A stretch of 64,000 nucleotides of DNA from Rhodococcus koreensis (GCF_900105905.1 NZ_FNSV01000005.1:372001-436000), one strand, 5' to 3'; counted from the stretch's first letter, positions 54,615-63,732 are shown. Numbers and translations are program-made. Notes: generated by a model from the letters alone, not told the origin.

Positions 54615-55583
54615 ATGGCTTCGACCCCGAATACCGCCGCCACCCTGCTGGCGCAGCTGCGCGCGATCCACGAGCTGACCAACACCGAGATCCAGATCGC
54701 CGAGACCCGTATCGCCCAGGCCCGCACCGACGCGGTGCGCCGCGAGCTGACCGAGAACGCCGACAACGCCCGCGCCCGGGCGGTGGCGATCGAGGCGGCG
54801 ATCCGCAACCTCGGCGGGCTCCCCGACGTGGTCGGTCCGCTGGTCGGGCGGGCGGCCGCGGCGGTGAAGGCGGTGACCGACCAGGCCCAGCCGTTCGACG
54901 AGGCCCTGCTCGGGGACCTCGCGCTCGAACACCAGCTCCTCGACCGGGCCCGGTACCTCAAGGCCCTCGCCGCCGCCACCAAACGCACCGAGATCGAGAA
55001 CCTGGCGTTCCGGCTGATCACCGCGCATTCGGCCACCGTGGACTGGCTGACCATCGTGCTCGCCGAGGACGCCCTCGGCGGTCCCGCGGCGTTGCGGCGC
55101 ACCCCGATGCAGGCCGCGGCCGGCACCGCGGTCCGGTGGATCAACACCCCGGTGTCCTGGTCCACCCGGGGTCTGGACCGGGCGATCGACACCGCCCGTG
55201 CCGCCCGCCCCCGCCTCGAGGCACTGCTCGGCCGGGGCGCGCACGCCGGCGACGTCGCCGTCAAAACCCTAACCGCCTCCCGCGACGCCGCGCTCGAGAC
55301 CGCCGAAGAAATCACCCGCCGCGAAGGCGCCACCGCGGTGGCCGAGGCGATCCACTCCGCCCGCACCACCGCCGGTGTCTTCGAACCGGGTGAGCTGCCG
55401 ATCGGCGACTACGACGACCTCACCGTCCCGCAGGCCGTCGCCGCGGTCAAGGACCTGACCGATCCCGCCGATATCCGTGCCGCTGTGGCGTACGAGGAAG
55501 CCCACAAGAACCGGCACGGAGTCGTCTCCGCCGCCCAGACCCGCCTGGCCGCCATCGCCCAGGAAGTCGCCGGCATCAACTGA
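54615..55583 (+). CDS. Helical ferritin-like/phasin-like paralogue C
   Basis: 322 residues. AATLLAQLRAIHELTNTEIQ, IAETRIAQARTDAVRRELTE, LEHQLLDRARYLKALAAATK, LITAHSATVDWLTIVLAEDA, then ELPIGDYDDLTVPQAVAAVK, EEAHKNRHGVVSAAQTRLAA. It matches paralogues A and B end to end; the helical N-terminus and the final 60 residues are best conserved. AAGGAG lies before an upstream ATG, and the ATG at 54615 fits the aligned start. It has its own SigF-like promoter. A J-domain gene converges on it, 2 bases from its stop. Confidence 0.85.
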   Translation: MASTPNTAATLLAQLRAIHELTNTEIQIAETRIAQARTDAVRRELTENADNARARAVAIEAAIRNLGGLPDVVGPLVGRAAAAVKAVTDQAQPFDEALLGDLALEHQLLDRARYLKALAAATKRTEIENLAFRLITAHSATVDWLTIVLAEDALGGPAALRRTPMQAAAGTAVRWINTPVSWSTRGLDRAIDTARAARPRLEALLGRGAHAGDVAVKTLTASRDAALETAEEITRREGATAVAEAIHSARTTAGVFEPGELPIGDYDDLTVPQAVAAVKDLTDPADIRAAVAYEEAHKNRHGVVSAAQTRLAAIAQEVAGIN

Positions 55584-55585
55584 TC

Positions 55586-56038
55586 TCAGCGGTGACGCCG
55601 GACCGGTCCGATCCACAGGCCGGTCGCCGGTGGCCGCGGCGGGGGTGGGGTATCGCCCACAACGATCACGCGGATCCCCGGCGGGACCGGGACCCGCGGC
55701 GCTCGCCCGGGGCGGGCCCGGGGTTCGGCCGCCCGCTCGGCTGCCAATCGCTCGGCCGATCGTTCGGCGACCAATCGCTCGGCCGCCGCCCGGCGGGCGG
55801 CTTCCCGGTCGGTCGCTTCCCGGTCGTGGGCGGCCCGGGCCTGCGGGTCACGCAGCAGGGCGTACGCGGTCAGGATGTGCTGGAGCTGCTCGTCCGCGGC
55901 CGGGTCGGCGGGCTGGTCGCAGGGGCGGGTGTCGGGGTGGTGTTCGCGCAGCAGTCGCCGGTAGGCGCTGGCGATCTCGGACTGCGACGCCGCAGAGGAC
56001 AGTCCCAGCACCCGATACGGATCCTGCTCGGTGGCCAT
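55586..56038 (-). CDS. J-domain (DnaJ-like) protein
   Basis: About 150 residues from the ATG at 56038 (a GTG precedes it). The J domain occupies residues 5-70: DPYRVLGLSSAASQSEIASA, YRRLLREHHPDTRPCDQPAD, with the HPD triad that stimulates the DnaK ATPase, then LQHILTAYALLRDPQARAAH. A charged Ala/Glu/Arg helix follows (AAERLVAERSAERLAAERAA) and a Pro-rich end. No Gly/Phe or zinc-finger domain, so it is a type III J-protein that probably directs DnaK to a special client. Its stop is 2 bases from that of paralogue C. Confidence 0.92.
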   Translation of the reverse strand: MATEQDPYRVLGLSSAASQSEIASAYRRLLREHHPDTRPCDQPADPAADEQLQHILTAYALLRDPQARAAHDREATDREAARRAAAERLVAERSAERLAAERAAEPRARPGRAPRVPVPPGIRVIVVGDTPPPPRPPATGLWIGPVRRHR

Positions 56039-56418
56039 CACCCTCGTCCCCTTCGAGTGCCGGGTGCACGAGAAAGGTGGTCCCGGGCTCGGGATGCCGG
56101 AACCACCAAGGCGGGGCGGGCCCGACCCGCACGAAGGGCCCGCCCCCGCTTGTCACGCCTATCGGGTGGGCACTGCCCGCCCGGCACGGCCGATGGTTAC
56201 CGTCTGCCAGTCAATGGCGGTGCGCCCCGGTCGAATCCGACACCCCGAGCATGGGTTTGCCGGATCGGCGGTCGGCGCCGTCCGGTTTCTCACTCGGCGG
56301 GTCGGCGGGGCCGGGCGGTGTGCTCGAAAGCGGGGTTCGCCGCGCCGCGCGGAAAGGCAATGACAGGTGACAGAGGCGGCGGGCGAACCCGGTCAGCGGA
56401 TGCACTCGTCTGAGTTCA

Positions 56419-56763
56419 TCACCCCTTTCGTGCTCGACGACCAACTGTGCTCGACTGTGGACAAATCGGATTTCTCGGTCTCGGAGGTGAGCGCTGCGTG
56501 GCCCGGATTCCGGGAGCCGGCGGGGCCGTCACCGTCCACCCCGGCGATGTGGGAGGGGATGGGCGCGGCGGGCCGGCCGGTGCGGTGGCCACCCGGTGGA
56601 GCAGGACGACGGCCTGCGGCGTCAGCGCGTCGGCGAGGATGCGGTCCGAATCGGCCACGAGCTGTGCGTATTCGAGTTCGTGCCACGGCCAGATCATCTC
56701 GCGTTCGGGGCGCTGTTCTGTGTCGGTGGCGTTCACCTCTGCGACCATGTTCGCCGATGTCAT
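56419..56763 (-). CDS. Hypothetical protein downstream of Hsp20 (copy 2)
   Basis: 114 residues. NATDTEQRPEREMIWPWHEL, EYAQLVADSDRILADALTPQ, AVVLLHRVATAPAGPPRPSP, and the ATQRSPPRPRN motif near the end, which recurs in the protein after the first Hsp20 (5542-5934). It lies 38 bases after the Hsp20 stop on the same strand and is probably cotranscribed with it. No domain recognised. Confidence 0.65.
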   Translation of the reverse strand: MTSANMVAEVNATDTEQRPEREMIWPWHELEYAQLVADSDRILADALTPQAVVLLHRVATAPAGPPRPSPPTSPGWTVTAPPAPGIRATQRSPPRPRNPICPQSSTVGRRARKG

Positions 56764-56801
56764 CTTCTGCTCACCCCCTCCCGAACCTTGTTCACCTCGT
56801 G

Positions 56802-57233
56802 TCAGGCGTTGACGGCCTTCCTCTCGGAATGTCCGCTGCTGATCTCGATCTTGCGGGGCTTGGCCTTCTCCGCGACCGGGATCGTCAACCGCAGCACTCC
56901 GGCGTCGTAGTTCGCCTCGATCTTGTCCGCGTCGAGATTCTCACCGAGGAACAGCTGCCGGCTGAACACCCCGCGTGGGCGCTCGGCGGCGACCATTTCC
57001 TGGTTCTCGTCGAGTGCGGCCCGTTCGGCGCGCACCGTCAGCGTGTTCTTGTCGACGTCCAGATCCAGGGAGTCGGCATTCACACCGGGTAAATCGAACT
57101 CCACCACGAACCGGTCCTCTTCGCGCCAGGCGTCCATCGGCATCACTGCCGGTCGGGCCGCGGTGCCGAGGATCTGCTGCGTCAGACGGTCGAGGTCGCG
57201 GAACGGATCCGTGCGCATCAACATCATGTCCAC
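56802..57233 (-). CDS. Hsp20 small heat shock protein (copy 2)
   Basis: 143 residues. [100 protein letters not shown]. Alpha-crystallin domain with the G-V-L-R-L strand; about three quarters identical to copy 1 at 5085. Unlike copy 1 it keeps an intact divergent MerR regulator, with the shared operator at 57276-57304 between them. ATP-independent holdase chaperone. Confidence 0.96.
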   Translation of the reverse strand: MDMMLMRTDPFRDLDRLTQQILGTAARPAVMPMDAWREEDRFVVEFDLPGVNADSLDLDVDKNTLTVRAERAALDENQEMVAAERPRGVFSRQLFLGENLDADKIEANYDAGVLRLTIPVAEKAKPRKIEISSGHSERKAVNA

Positions 57234-57275
57234 CTACCTCCAGAAATCCTTTCATCCCATCAGGTAAACTTCCAG

Positions 57276-57304
57276 CAGATGCTGTAGGTTCGTTATAGCA
57301 TCTG
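57276..57304. promoter_or_regulatory. MerR-type operator, inverted repeat
   Basis: CAGATGCT and AGCATCTG are perfect 8-base arms separated by 13 bases. The inner 22 bases match the site at 5016-5037 except for two positions. Confidence 0.85.
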
Positions 57305-57357
57305 TCGTAGACTATGACAAGAGACTGTGCGAGAAAATTCCCGATCGGAGCACGAAA

Positions 57358-57858
57358 ATGTCCGAGAAGTCCGAGCAGCCCGAGGCCGAATCACCGTCGG
57401 TGCGTGGTGTTTACGGCATTTCGGTGGCCGCAGAGCTGTCCGGGTTCGGGGTTGCGGCGCTGCGCCTGTACGAGGAGTACGGGCTGATCACCCCGGGCCG
57501 CACCGGCGGGGGCACCCGCCGCTACAGCGACTACGACCTGGCCCGGCTCAAACGCATCGCCGAACTCATCGAGGCCGGCGTCAACCTCGTCGGCATCGGC
57601 CGGGTCCTCGACCTCGAGACCCGCACCGGCGACCTCGAGCGCGACAACCGCCGCCTGGAAGCGGACAACGCCCAACTACGTGCCGAAAACACCGCATCCG
57701 GCGCCGAGGACGACACCGCGAACACCGGCCCCACCGGTGAGGCGGCATCGCAACCGGAGACCGGCCGGCCCGGGCGCCGGCGGCGTCCGGCCGCCGGGCA
57801 GCGAACGCGACTGCGGGACGGCCCGTCCCGACAACGCGCCACCGGCGACCACCACTGA
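57358..57858 (+). CDS. MerR/HspR-like heat shock regulator
   Basis: 166 residues. Winged-helix DNA-binding domain about 20-85: RGVYGISVAAELSGFGVAAL, RLYEEYGLITPGRTGGGTRR, YSDYDLARLKRIAELIEAGV, NLVGIGRVLDLE. This is the MerR pattern with HspR-like features. A coiled coil follows (DLERDNRRLEADNAQLRAEN) and then a disordered basic tail. It has no effector-binding Cys. It is divergent from Hsp20 copy 2 and probably represses it. The truncated homologue at 4799-4957 and the conserved operator there suggest that this protein now controls both modules. GGAG before the ATG. Confidence 0.93.
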   Translation: MSEKSEQPEAESPSVRGVYGISVAAELSGFGVAALRLYEEYGLITPGRTGGGTRRYSDYDLARLKRIAELIEAGVNLVGIGRVLDLETRTGDLERDNRRLEADNAQLRAENTASGAEDDTANTGPTGEAASQPETGRPGRRRRPAAGQRTRLRDGPSRQRATGDHH

Positions 57859-58053
57859 CCGTGCCCACCGGTGGATCACGGTTGCATGATCCGGCCCCGG
57901 CGTCGGGGGGTTACGTCGGGGCCGAAATTCCTCGAACCCAGGACTCGGTGGAGGGTTTTCGAGGAGCACCGTCGAGAATACGCCGCACCTGCGGCGGTGG
58001 ACAGCACCGTTCACCCAGGTCGCACCTGAAAACCGGCCGGCCGGCGGGATGGG

Positions 58054-58316
58054 TCAGCGAGGCGCCTGCCCCGGCGGCGCGGGCGTCATGTGCAGGTGGC
58101 CGTCGACCACCGCCCCCGCGACCTCGTGCACGCTGGTGCGGTGCCGGCGGGCATGGCGGCGTAGACGGTCGAACGCCTCGTCCACGGTGATGGCGCCCTC
58201 GGCGGCGATGATGCCCTTGGCCTGCTCGATCACCACCCGGGATGCCAGCGCATTCTCGAGTTGCTCGGTCAACTGTTGCCGCTTCCGCAGGGTGGCATCG
58301 GGCGTTCCCCCCGAGA
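58054..58316 (-). pseudogene. ANTAR half of a GAF-ANTAR gene split by IS3
   Basis: Reads GGTPDATLRKRQQLTEQLEN, ALASRVVIEQAKGIIAAEGA, ITVDEAFDRLRRHARRHRTS, VHEVAGAVVDG: a complete ANTAR domain with no start. It joins the GAF part at 59616-60118 if the IS3 element (58317-59615) is removed. The gap 57859-58053 shows nothing. Confidence 0.85.
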
Positions 58317-58331
58317 TGTGGACACCCATTT

Positions 58332-59231
58332 TTATGCGGCGGTGGCCAGCGTAGCCGATCGCCGTTCGAACTCGACCGGGCAGATTTGGCCCAGGCTCGA
58401 ATGCCTCCTTCTGGTGTTGTATCGCGTGATCCAACGGAAGACCGCGGCGCGTGCCTCACCCGCACTGTTCCAGCGCTTCCGGCCCTGCAGCGTCTCCCGT
58501 TTCAGCGTCGCGTTCAGCGACTCGGCAGCCGCGTTGTCCGCCGACGTTCCGACCGCGCCCCGCGATGTCGTCACCCCCAACTCGCGACAGAGGTCGGCGA
58601 ACTCGGCCGATGCATACTGAGATCCGTTGTCGGAGTGGAAAATTGACCCGTCGAGCCCTGCGGCGCCGCGACAGGCCGCCGCCGCCCGCAACGCATCGGT
58701 GACCAACTCGGTACGCATGTGATCGGCGATCGACCACCCCGCCAACCGGCGCGAGCCCAGGTCCATCACCGTCGCCAGATACAGAAATTCACCGTCACCC
58801 ACCGGGAGGTAGGTGATGTCGCCGACGTACTTGGTGTTCGGGGCGCTCGCGGTGAAATCCCGCCGGATCAGGTCCGGAACCGGGGCCGCATCCGGGGCGG
58901 GGATAGTGGTGCGGACCGGTTTGCGCAGATGCACCCCGACGATCCCGTGCTCACGCATCACCCGCTCGACCCGCTTGTGATTGACCTCGATCCCGGCATC
59001 GCGCAGTTCAGCGGTCACCCGCGGGGCACCGTAGGTGCCGTCGGATTCGGCATGGATGGCGCGGATCCGCTCGGCCAGCTCCTGATCGGAGTGGGCGCGG
59101 GCGGCCCGGGCCGGCGCGGAGGCCCGCCACCGGTAGAAACCCGAGCGGGAGACCTCGAGAATCTGGCACAGCCACTTCACCGGAAAGGTGTCGCAGTGGT
59201 CGTCGACGAATTGGAAGTGGCTGCTCACCAA
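58332..59231 (-). CDS. IS3 family transposase OrfB
   Basis: 299 residues. HTH-like SRSGFYRWRASAPARAARAH, then the rve catalytic core: KYVGDITYLPVGDGEFLYLA (D), GSIFHSDNGSQYASAEFADL (D), SADNAAAESLNATLKRETLQ (E), and RYNTRRRHSSLGQICPVEFE. It overlaps orfA by 7 bases in another frame, so the full transposase is presumably made by programmed -1 frameshifting, as usual for IS3. The catalytic triad is complete. Confidence 0.95.
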   Translation of the reverse strand: MVSSHFQFVDDHCDTFPVKWLCQILEVSRSGFYRWRASAPARAARAHSDQELAERIRAIHAESDGTYGAPRVTAELRDAGIEVNHKRVERVMREHGIVGVHLRKPVRTTIPAPDAAPVPDLIRRDFTASAPNTKYVGDITYLPVGDGEFLYLATVMDLGSRRLAGWSIADHMRTELVTDALRAAAACRGAAGLDGSIFHSDNGSQYASAEFADLCRELGVTTSRGAVGTSADNAAAESLNATLKRETLQGRKRWNSAGEARAAVFRWITRYNTRRRHSSLGQICPVEFERRSATLATAA

Positions 59232-59563
59232 GACGTCTCGCCCGCGAAATACTTTGCTGCCCTCCGCAGGATCTCCCGCTCGGTTTCGAGCTTCCGGATT
59301 TGGGCCTTGAGCTGCCTGTTCTCTTCCTCCAACACGGACTCGGACGATACCTCGCCCGGCGATACCGCCCGCTCCGCCCCGCTGGACCGGAGCTCGGCCG
59401 TGGAGGTACCGGTGCGTTTGCGTTCGGCCCGCACCCAGTTGCGCAGGGTCTCGCGGCTGACTCCCAGGTCGTTGCCGATGCCCTCGAACGTGTGGCTCGG
59501 ATCGGACAGGTACAACGCGACTGCATCGGCCTTGAACTCAGCCGAGTACGCCTTCATGACCAT
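59225..59563 (-). CDS. IS3 family transposase OrfA
   Basis: 112 residues. Helix-turn-helix about 1-60 (KAYSAEFKADAVALYLSDPS, HTFEGIGNDLGVSRETLRNW, VRAERKRTG) and a C-terminal leucine zipper (SVLEEENRQLKAQIRKLETE, REILRRAAKYFAGE), the normal OrfA layout. The final codons overlap orfB, where frameshifting is expected. Confidence 0.93.
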   Translation of the reverse strand: MVMKAYSAEFKADAVALYLSDPSHTFEGIGNDLGVSRETLRNWVRAERKRTGTSTAELRSSGAERAVSPGEVSSESVLEEENRQLKAQIRKLETEREILRRAAKYFAGETSW

Positions 59564-59615
59564 CAGTGAATCTCTTCCTCTGGACCTTCACGATCCAGTG
59601 TTCACGATGTCCACA

Positions 59616-60118
59616 CTCGAGGGGGAACCCCCATCGGTCGCCAGATGCCCGGCGACCACCCGGGCCAGGACCGCGGCCGCGGTCAAATCGCCGGGGCACC
59701 ACGGGCGTGGGGTGACCGCATGCAGATCCACACATCCCAGCGTCTGCCGGTCCCACCGCAACGGCACCGCCGCGGTGGCGGCGATCCCCATCCGCTGCGC
59801 GGCGGCGACGAATTCGGGCCACCGCCCCCGCGCCTGCGCCAGGTCCGCCACCGCCACCACCGCACCCCGGCGCTGCGCCTCGCAGGCCGGGCCGCGCTGG
59901 GATCGTTGCTGGGCACGTTCGAGTCCCTGCACCGGCGCCGCGGCCGCGGTCACGGTCAACTCGCCGTCCGTGGGTAGTAGCACCGCGGCCCCGGCCAGAC
60001 CGAACACCGACCGCACCGATTCGGTCAGCTCGGAGACGATCGCCCCGATCGGCGACGGCTCCTCGAGCATCTGCAAGATCCGGCTCAGGGCTGCCACATA
60101 CGCTGCCGGTTCATACAC
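59616..60118 (-). pseudogene. GAF half of a GAF-ANTAR gene split by IS3
   Basis: From the GTG at 60118 (GGAGG 8 bases upstream): YEPAAYVAALSRILQMLEEP, SPIGAIVSELTESVRSVFGL, then ARGRWPEFVAAAQRMGIAAT, AAVPLRWDRQTLGCVDLHAV, AAVLARVVAGHLATDGG. A GAF-type sensor domain of about 165 residues, cut by the IS3 insertion. The ANTAR half is at 58054-58316. An in-frame ATG at 60151 is an alternative start. Confidence 0.85.
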
Positions 60119-60779
60119 GGCCCCCACCTCCTCCCCGGTCTGCCCACCCATTTCTCCACCGCAGGACCGAAGCCGAGATCGTCCGTCTCTTCTCGTCCCC
60201 GAGATACCCACACCGACACGGATTCAACCAGGTCCGCCGGGGTCACCGGGAACGAATACGGGTTCGGGTCTGGAGAAACCGACCAGCGTGTCGTTATCAT
60301 GTGGAGCACGTCTCGTTACCCCGGACCCCGGTGACGAACGGAACCTCGTTACCCCGGACCCCGGTGGCGAGCGACGCGGAACAGGCCCCGAGAGTGTGGG
60401 CCGTCCTTCGCGTCCGCGATGTCGTCCCATGCCCGCCGAACTCGAGCCAGGTGTCGGCGCACCGGCATCGTCCGCCGCACATGGTTGGTGAGTCGGCGAC
60501 ACGCGCCCCCTGACGCCCCGAACTCGGGGATCGATCTCTGCGTGTTCTTTCGCTGTCCCGACACGCACACCTCGACCGATGTCGTGGTGTGCGCTGCGTC
60601 GAGGGGTCGCCTCGCACACCACGTTTCGACCCCAAGTCGGCGCACCGGCCGTCGCGTGCACTCGAGCACCCGAGCACCCGAGCACCCGAGCACCCGAAAG
60701 ATGACATGTGATGAGGACCCCCTCAGCTCGGACGCACGATAGTGGCGTCAGAGTTTTTCGGGAGCTTGAGGAGGTCCCA
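60119..60779. other. Gene-free stretch with short repeats
   Basis: Contains two 22-base direct copies of CTCGTTACCCCGGACCCCGG (60312 and 60345, 33-base period) and five copies of the 8-base unit CGAGCACC (60663-60702). No gene supported. Confidence 0.6.
60663..60702 (+). repeat. 8-bp tandem repeat, five units
   Basis: CGAGCACC repeated five times without change, in the noncoding left end of the following IS110 element. Confidence 0.95.
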
Positions 60780-61820
60780 ATGACTATCGTAGGCGGGTTC
60801 GACGTGCACCGGCAGCAGATCACCTTCGACTATGTGGACACCGACACCGGTCGGGTGCGGTGGGGGCAGATCCGTCCGGCGACGCGGCACACGCTGCGGG
60901 CCTGGCTGGCCGAGCACTGCCCCGGCGGGGACGCCGAGATCGCGGTGGAGGGCTGCACCGGGTGGCGGTACGTGGTGGAGGAGCTGACCGCCGCCGGGGC
61001 GACGGCACAGCTGGCCGACCCGGCCGAGACCGCGGGGTTGCGCGGCCCGAAGAAACGCGCGAAGACCGACCGCGCCGACGCCCGGCTGCTGCGCACGCTG
61101 CTGCTGGAGGACCGGTTGCCGCGGTCGTGGATCCCGCCCGAGCAGGTCCTCGAGGCCCGGACGTTGGGCCGGTTGTACTGCGCGTTGATGGACGAGCGCC
61201 GGGCCTGGCAGCAGCGCATCCACGCGCAGCTGTTCCATCAGGGCTGCCCGCCGATCACCGGACTGTTGACCGGGGCCGGCCGCGACGGGCTCGCCCGGGC
61301 CGAGTTGTCGTTCGCGGGCCGGCAGTACGTGGACACCGCACTACGCACGATCGACTCGCTCACCGTCGAGATCGACTCGCTGCGAACACAATTGATGGCG
61401 TTCGCGCACCGTCAGCCGGGCTGCCGGGCGCTGCAGGCCGACCACTACGGAGTGGGGTGGCTCTGCGCGGTGATCATCTGGGCCGAGATCGGCGACGCCC
61501 GCCGGTTCCGCAGTTCCGACCAGGTGGTGCGCTTCGCCGGACTCGACATCACCGTGTACTCCTCGGACGGCAAACGCTCACCCGGGCACCTGTCCCGGCA
61601 GGGCTCGCCGGAGCTGCGGTGGGCGGCGTTCGAGGCCGCCCGGTGTGCCGCCCGCCGCGGATCCCCCGACTACGCCTACTACCACAAGGTGGCCGCCGTG
61701 CTGGACGGCAAACGGCCCGCGTTGGCGGTGGAACGGAAACTGCTGCGCCGCTGCTACCACACCCTGCGTGAGCTGGGCGAGGTCGCGATGGCGCCGGTCA
61801 TCGAACGGGAGGTCGCCTGA
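60780..61820 (+). CDS. IS110 family recombinase (element 3)
   Basis: 346 residues from the ATG at 60780 (GAGGAGG upstream). DEDD motifs: MTIVGGFDVHRQQITFDYVD (D), DAEIAVEGCTGWRYVVEELT (E), KKRAKTDRADARLLRTLLLE (D-x-x-D). C-terminal domain: YGVGWLCAVIIWAEIGDARR, VVRFAGLDITVYSSDGKRSP, GHLSRQGSPELRWAAFEAAR with the Ser region. Different subgroup from the two at 39.6-42.7 kb. Its bridge RNA is expected in the noncoding stretch upstream (60119-60779) or downstream (61821-62308). Confidence 0.93.
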   Translation: MTIVGGFDVHRQQITFDYVDTDTGRVRWGQIRPATRHTLRAWLAEHCPGGDAEIAVEGCTGWRYVVEELTAAGATAQLADPAETAGLRGPKKRAKTDRADARLLRTLLLEDRLPRSWIPPEQVLEARTLGRLYCALMDERRAWQQRIHAQLFHQGCPPITGLLTGAGRDGLARAELSFAGRQYVDTALRTIDSLTVEIDSLRTQLMAFAHRQPGCRALQADHYGVGWLCAVIIWAEIGDARRFRSSDQVVRFAGLDITVYSSDGKRSPGHLSRQGSPELRWAAFEAARCAARRGSPDYAYYHKVAAVLDGKRPALAVERKLLRRCYHTLRELGEVAMAPVIEREVA

Positions 61821-62308
61821 CATGGCCTGTGCGCGTGCCCTGCCCATGATTCACCTGATGCCTGCGGTCGGCTCCCGCCAGGATCCTGACGCCACCCCGC
61901 CCGGGGTGCGGCGTCCCGGAAAGAATGAGCGGCCGCACCCTTGTCGGCCCGGCATGCCGGGCACCCCATCGATCATCATGTCACCGGGCTCGTCGCCCGT
62001 GGACCCAGATAAGGCTGGGCGCCGGCACGCGCCACCACACACGGCGGATCCCCGACCAGAACACCGGGAGGCGCCCAAGGCCTGAACCACACGTGTTTGC
62101 CCTCGTCGACCCGGGCTCTCAGCATGCGGCGGATCTCAGTCGACATCAAGGTCGTTCGTCCTCGCTGCGCTGCGGGCGCTCCACCTTGATCCCCGGCTGC
62201 GGTCCCCCGCGGCCAGGCACGGGCGACGGCGAGGGCAAACACCGGAAACGTCCCCAAATAACCAACGGATCCCACCTTTACGGGGGTCCGCATCACAGAT
62301 AAGGATCC
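61821..62308. other. Gene-free stretch after IS110
   Basis: No supported gene; may contain the right end of the IS110 element. Confidence 0.4.
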
Positions 62309-62672
62309 ATGACCTCCCCGCACCGTCACACCCGGCCCCGCCCCGCCGACTGGGACTGGCAGCGCCACGGGTCCTGCCACGGCGCCGGCACGGCGATGTT
62401 CTTCTCCCCCGACGGCGAGCGCAGCTCCGCTCGCGTCCACCGCGAACAGCAGGCGCGGCGACGGCGAACGCAGCTCCGCTCGCGTCCACCGCGAACAGCA
62501 GGCGCGGCAACTGTGCGCGCAGCGCCTGGTGCGCACCGTCTGCCGCGATCACGCGCTCACCGCCGGTGAGCCCTACGGGATCTGGGGTGGCATGAGCGAG
62601 GCCGATCGGACCCGCCACCGCCGCCGCGGCCGCCGCCGTGAGAGGCGCCGATCCTCGCCCGCACCGACGTGA
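62309..62672 (+). pseudogene. WhiB family regulator broken by a 49-bp tandem duplication
   Basis: Start MTSPHRHTRPRPADWDWQRH, GSCHGAGTAMFFSPDGERSS is a normal WhiB N-terminus. Bases 62411-62459 are repeated at 62460-62508 with one change. Because 49 is not a multiple of three the frame is lost; deleting one copy restores 104 residues through QLCAQRLVRTVCRDHALTAG, EPYGIWGGMSEADRTRHRRR to the TGA at 62672. Even then the third ligand is Arg (C-A-Q-R instead of C-x-x-C), so cluster binding would be weak. Related to the intact WhiB at 26399. Confidence 0.9.
62411..62508 (+). repeat. 49-bp direct tandem duplication
   Basis: Two adjacent copies, starting GACGGCGAGCGCAGCTCC and GACGGCGAACGCAGCTCC, inside the WhiB gene. 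One mismatch, so the event is recent. Confidence 0.95.
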
Positions 62673-62714
62673 CCACGACACCTACCATTCCCGACCCCGT
62701 GAGAGGACCCATCG

Positions 62715-62837
62715 ATGACCAACATCGCCCTGCTGATCCTGGTGATCGTCCCCGGGCTCGCCGCATCGCGCGCACTGCAGCATTACCTCGAGCACACCAC
62801 CGCACCCCCGGGCACACCGCCGCCCCGGTTCCGCTGA
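62715..62837 (+). CDS. Small single-pass membrane peptide (relative of 15408)
   Basis: 40 residues: MTNIALLILVIVPGLAASRA, LQHYLEHTTAPPGTPPPRFR. AGAGGA before the ATG. It shares the N-x-x-LL---V----GLA pattern with the peptide at 15408. Role unknown. Confidence 0.6.
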   Translation: MTNIALLILVIVPGLAASRALQHYLEHTTAPPGTPPPRFR

Positions 62838-63109
62838 CCCTGCCTCGAGACACCCCATCCTCCTGAGAATCGTTGGGATACCGGAACATGCGCGGTGTTT
62901 GCGGGCAGGTCCGGCGGGCAACCTCGAAGTCAGGAGCGGCAGCGGACCGGTACGGTGCCGCTTTCAGGTTCCGCGGGTTCAACAGCGAGCTCGCGGAACC
63001 GCCCGACCTCGACTCGCCCGTGCTCGCGCGGGGACGGTCGCCCGTCCCCCAGACCCGCCGCCGCGCAGCCGGATTCCTGAGCCTGCGAACAGTGTTGGGA
63101 GAATTCGTC

Positions 63110-63292
63110 ATGTGGTTTCCTGCGACCGCATTCTCGTTCGACCTGAACCGGCCCACCCCCGCACCGCCCGCCCTGTCCCCACCGACCGGGGTGGGGATTC
63201 TCGGTACCCTCGTCGCGGCCCTGCGCACCTCTGGGCCTCCCCCTGCGGCGACCGAACGCCCGCGTCCGGGGACGGGCACCACAGGGCCGTGA
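63110..63292 (+). CDS. Small hypothetical protein coupled to the 63289 gene
   Basis: 60 residues from the ATG at 63110 (GGGAG upstream): MWFPATAFSFDLNRPTPAPP, ALSPPTGVGILGTLVAALRT. The stop overlaps the GTG of the next gene (GTGA), suggesting translational coupling. Pro-rich; no family. Confidence 0.5.
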   Translation: MWFPATAFSFDLNRPTPAPPALSPPTGVGILGTLVAALRTSGPPPAATERPRPGTGTTGP

Positions 63293-63732
63293 CCGCGGAC
63301 CACGCCCACGCCACCACCCCGCAATCCCGGATCGCCGGGCAGCTGCTGCAGGCGGTCGGCGAACGGAACGTTCCGGCGGCGCGTACCCAGATCTGCGCGG
63401 TGGCCTGCCCGCACGGCCGGCACGCCGCCCTGTTCCATCCGGTGATGCTCTGGCTGATCGCCCAGCTCGGCGTTCCGCTGCGTGACCGGGTCGGAGTCGA
63501 GGGCGACGGGGAGTCGTTCGTGTTCGAGTTGCTCACCGGCGCCGACCTGTGGTCCGAGCCGACGTCGCTGTCCGCGCAGGCCCGCAGCCTCCGGATCCGG
63601 GTGCTGGCCGCACTCGCTGCGGACCACGCGCCGCCGCCGTGGGCGCCGCAGAGCCCCGCCGCCCCGGAGCGGGTCCGGATGCTCGTCGATGCCCTGCTCT
63701 GGCTCGACGACCTGCTCGACTACAACCTGTGA
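63289..63732 (+). CDS. Hypothetical protein, paralogue of 7375
   Basis: 147 residues from the GTG at 63289. SRIAGQLLQAVGERNVPAAR, TQICAVACPHGRHAALFHPV, MLWLIAQLGVPLRDRVGVEG, DGESFVFELLTGADLWSEPT, and the C-terminal VRMLVDALLWLDDLLDYNL. The end corresponds to ADALIWLDFLLDVDLP in the protein at 7375-7863. Helical with one short beta segment; two Cys close together (ICAVACPHG) could bind metal. Family unknown. Confidence 0.75.
   Translation: MTADHAHATTPQSRIAGQLLQAVGERNVPAARTQICAVACPHGRHAALFHPVMLWLIAQLGVPLRDRVGVEGDGESFVFELLTGADLWSEPTSLSAQARSLRIRVLAALAADHAPPPWAPQSPAAPERVRMLVDALLWLDDLLDYNL

Larger units (their letters stand above)
58317..59615 (-). mobile_element. IS3 family insertion sequence
   Basis: Ends TGTGGACA (58317-58324) and TGTCCACA (59608-59615) are inverted, 1299 bp apart, enclosing orfA and orfB of an IS3 element. 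It interrupts a GAF-ANTAR gene. Confidence 0.85.

Noticed and set aside
53660..55369. 569-residue reverse frame
   Set aside because: Antisense to helical paralogue C and its neighbours; the same antisense pattern appears for the other paralogues.
60663..60702. Possible CRISPR-like repeat
   Set aside because: Five directly abutting 8-base units without spacers; a simple tandem repeat.
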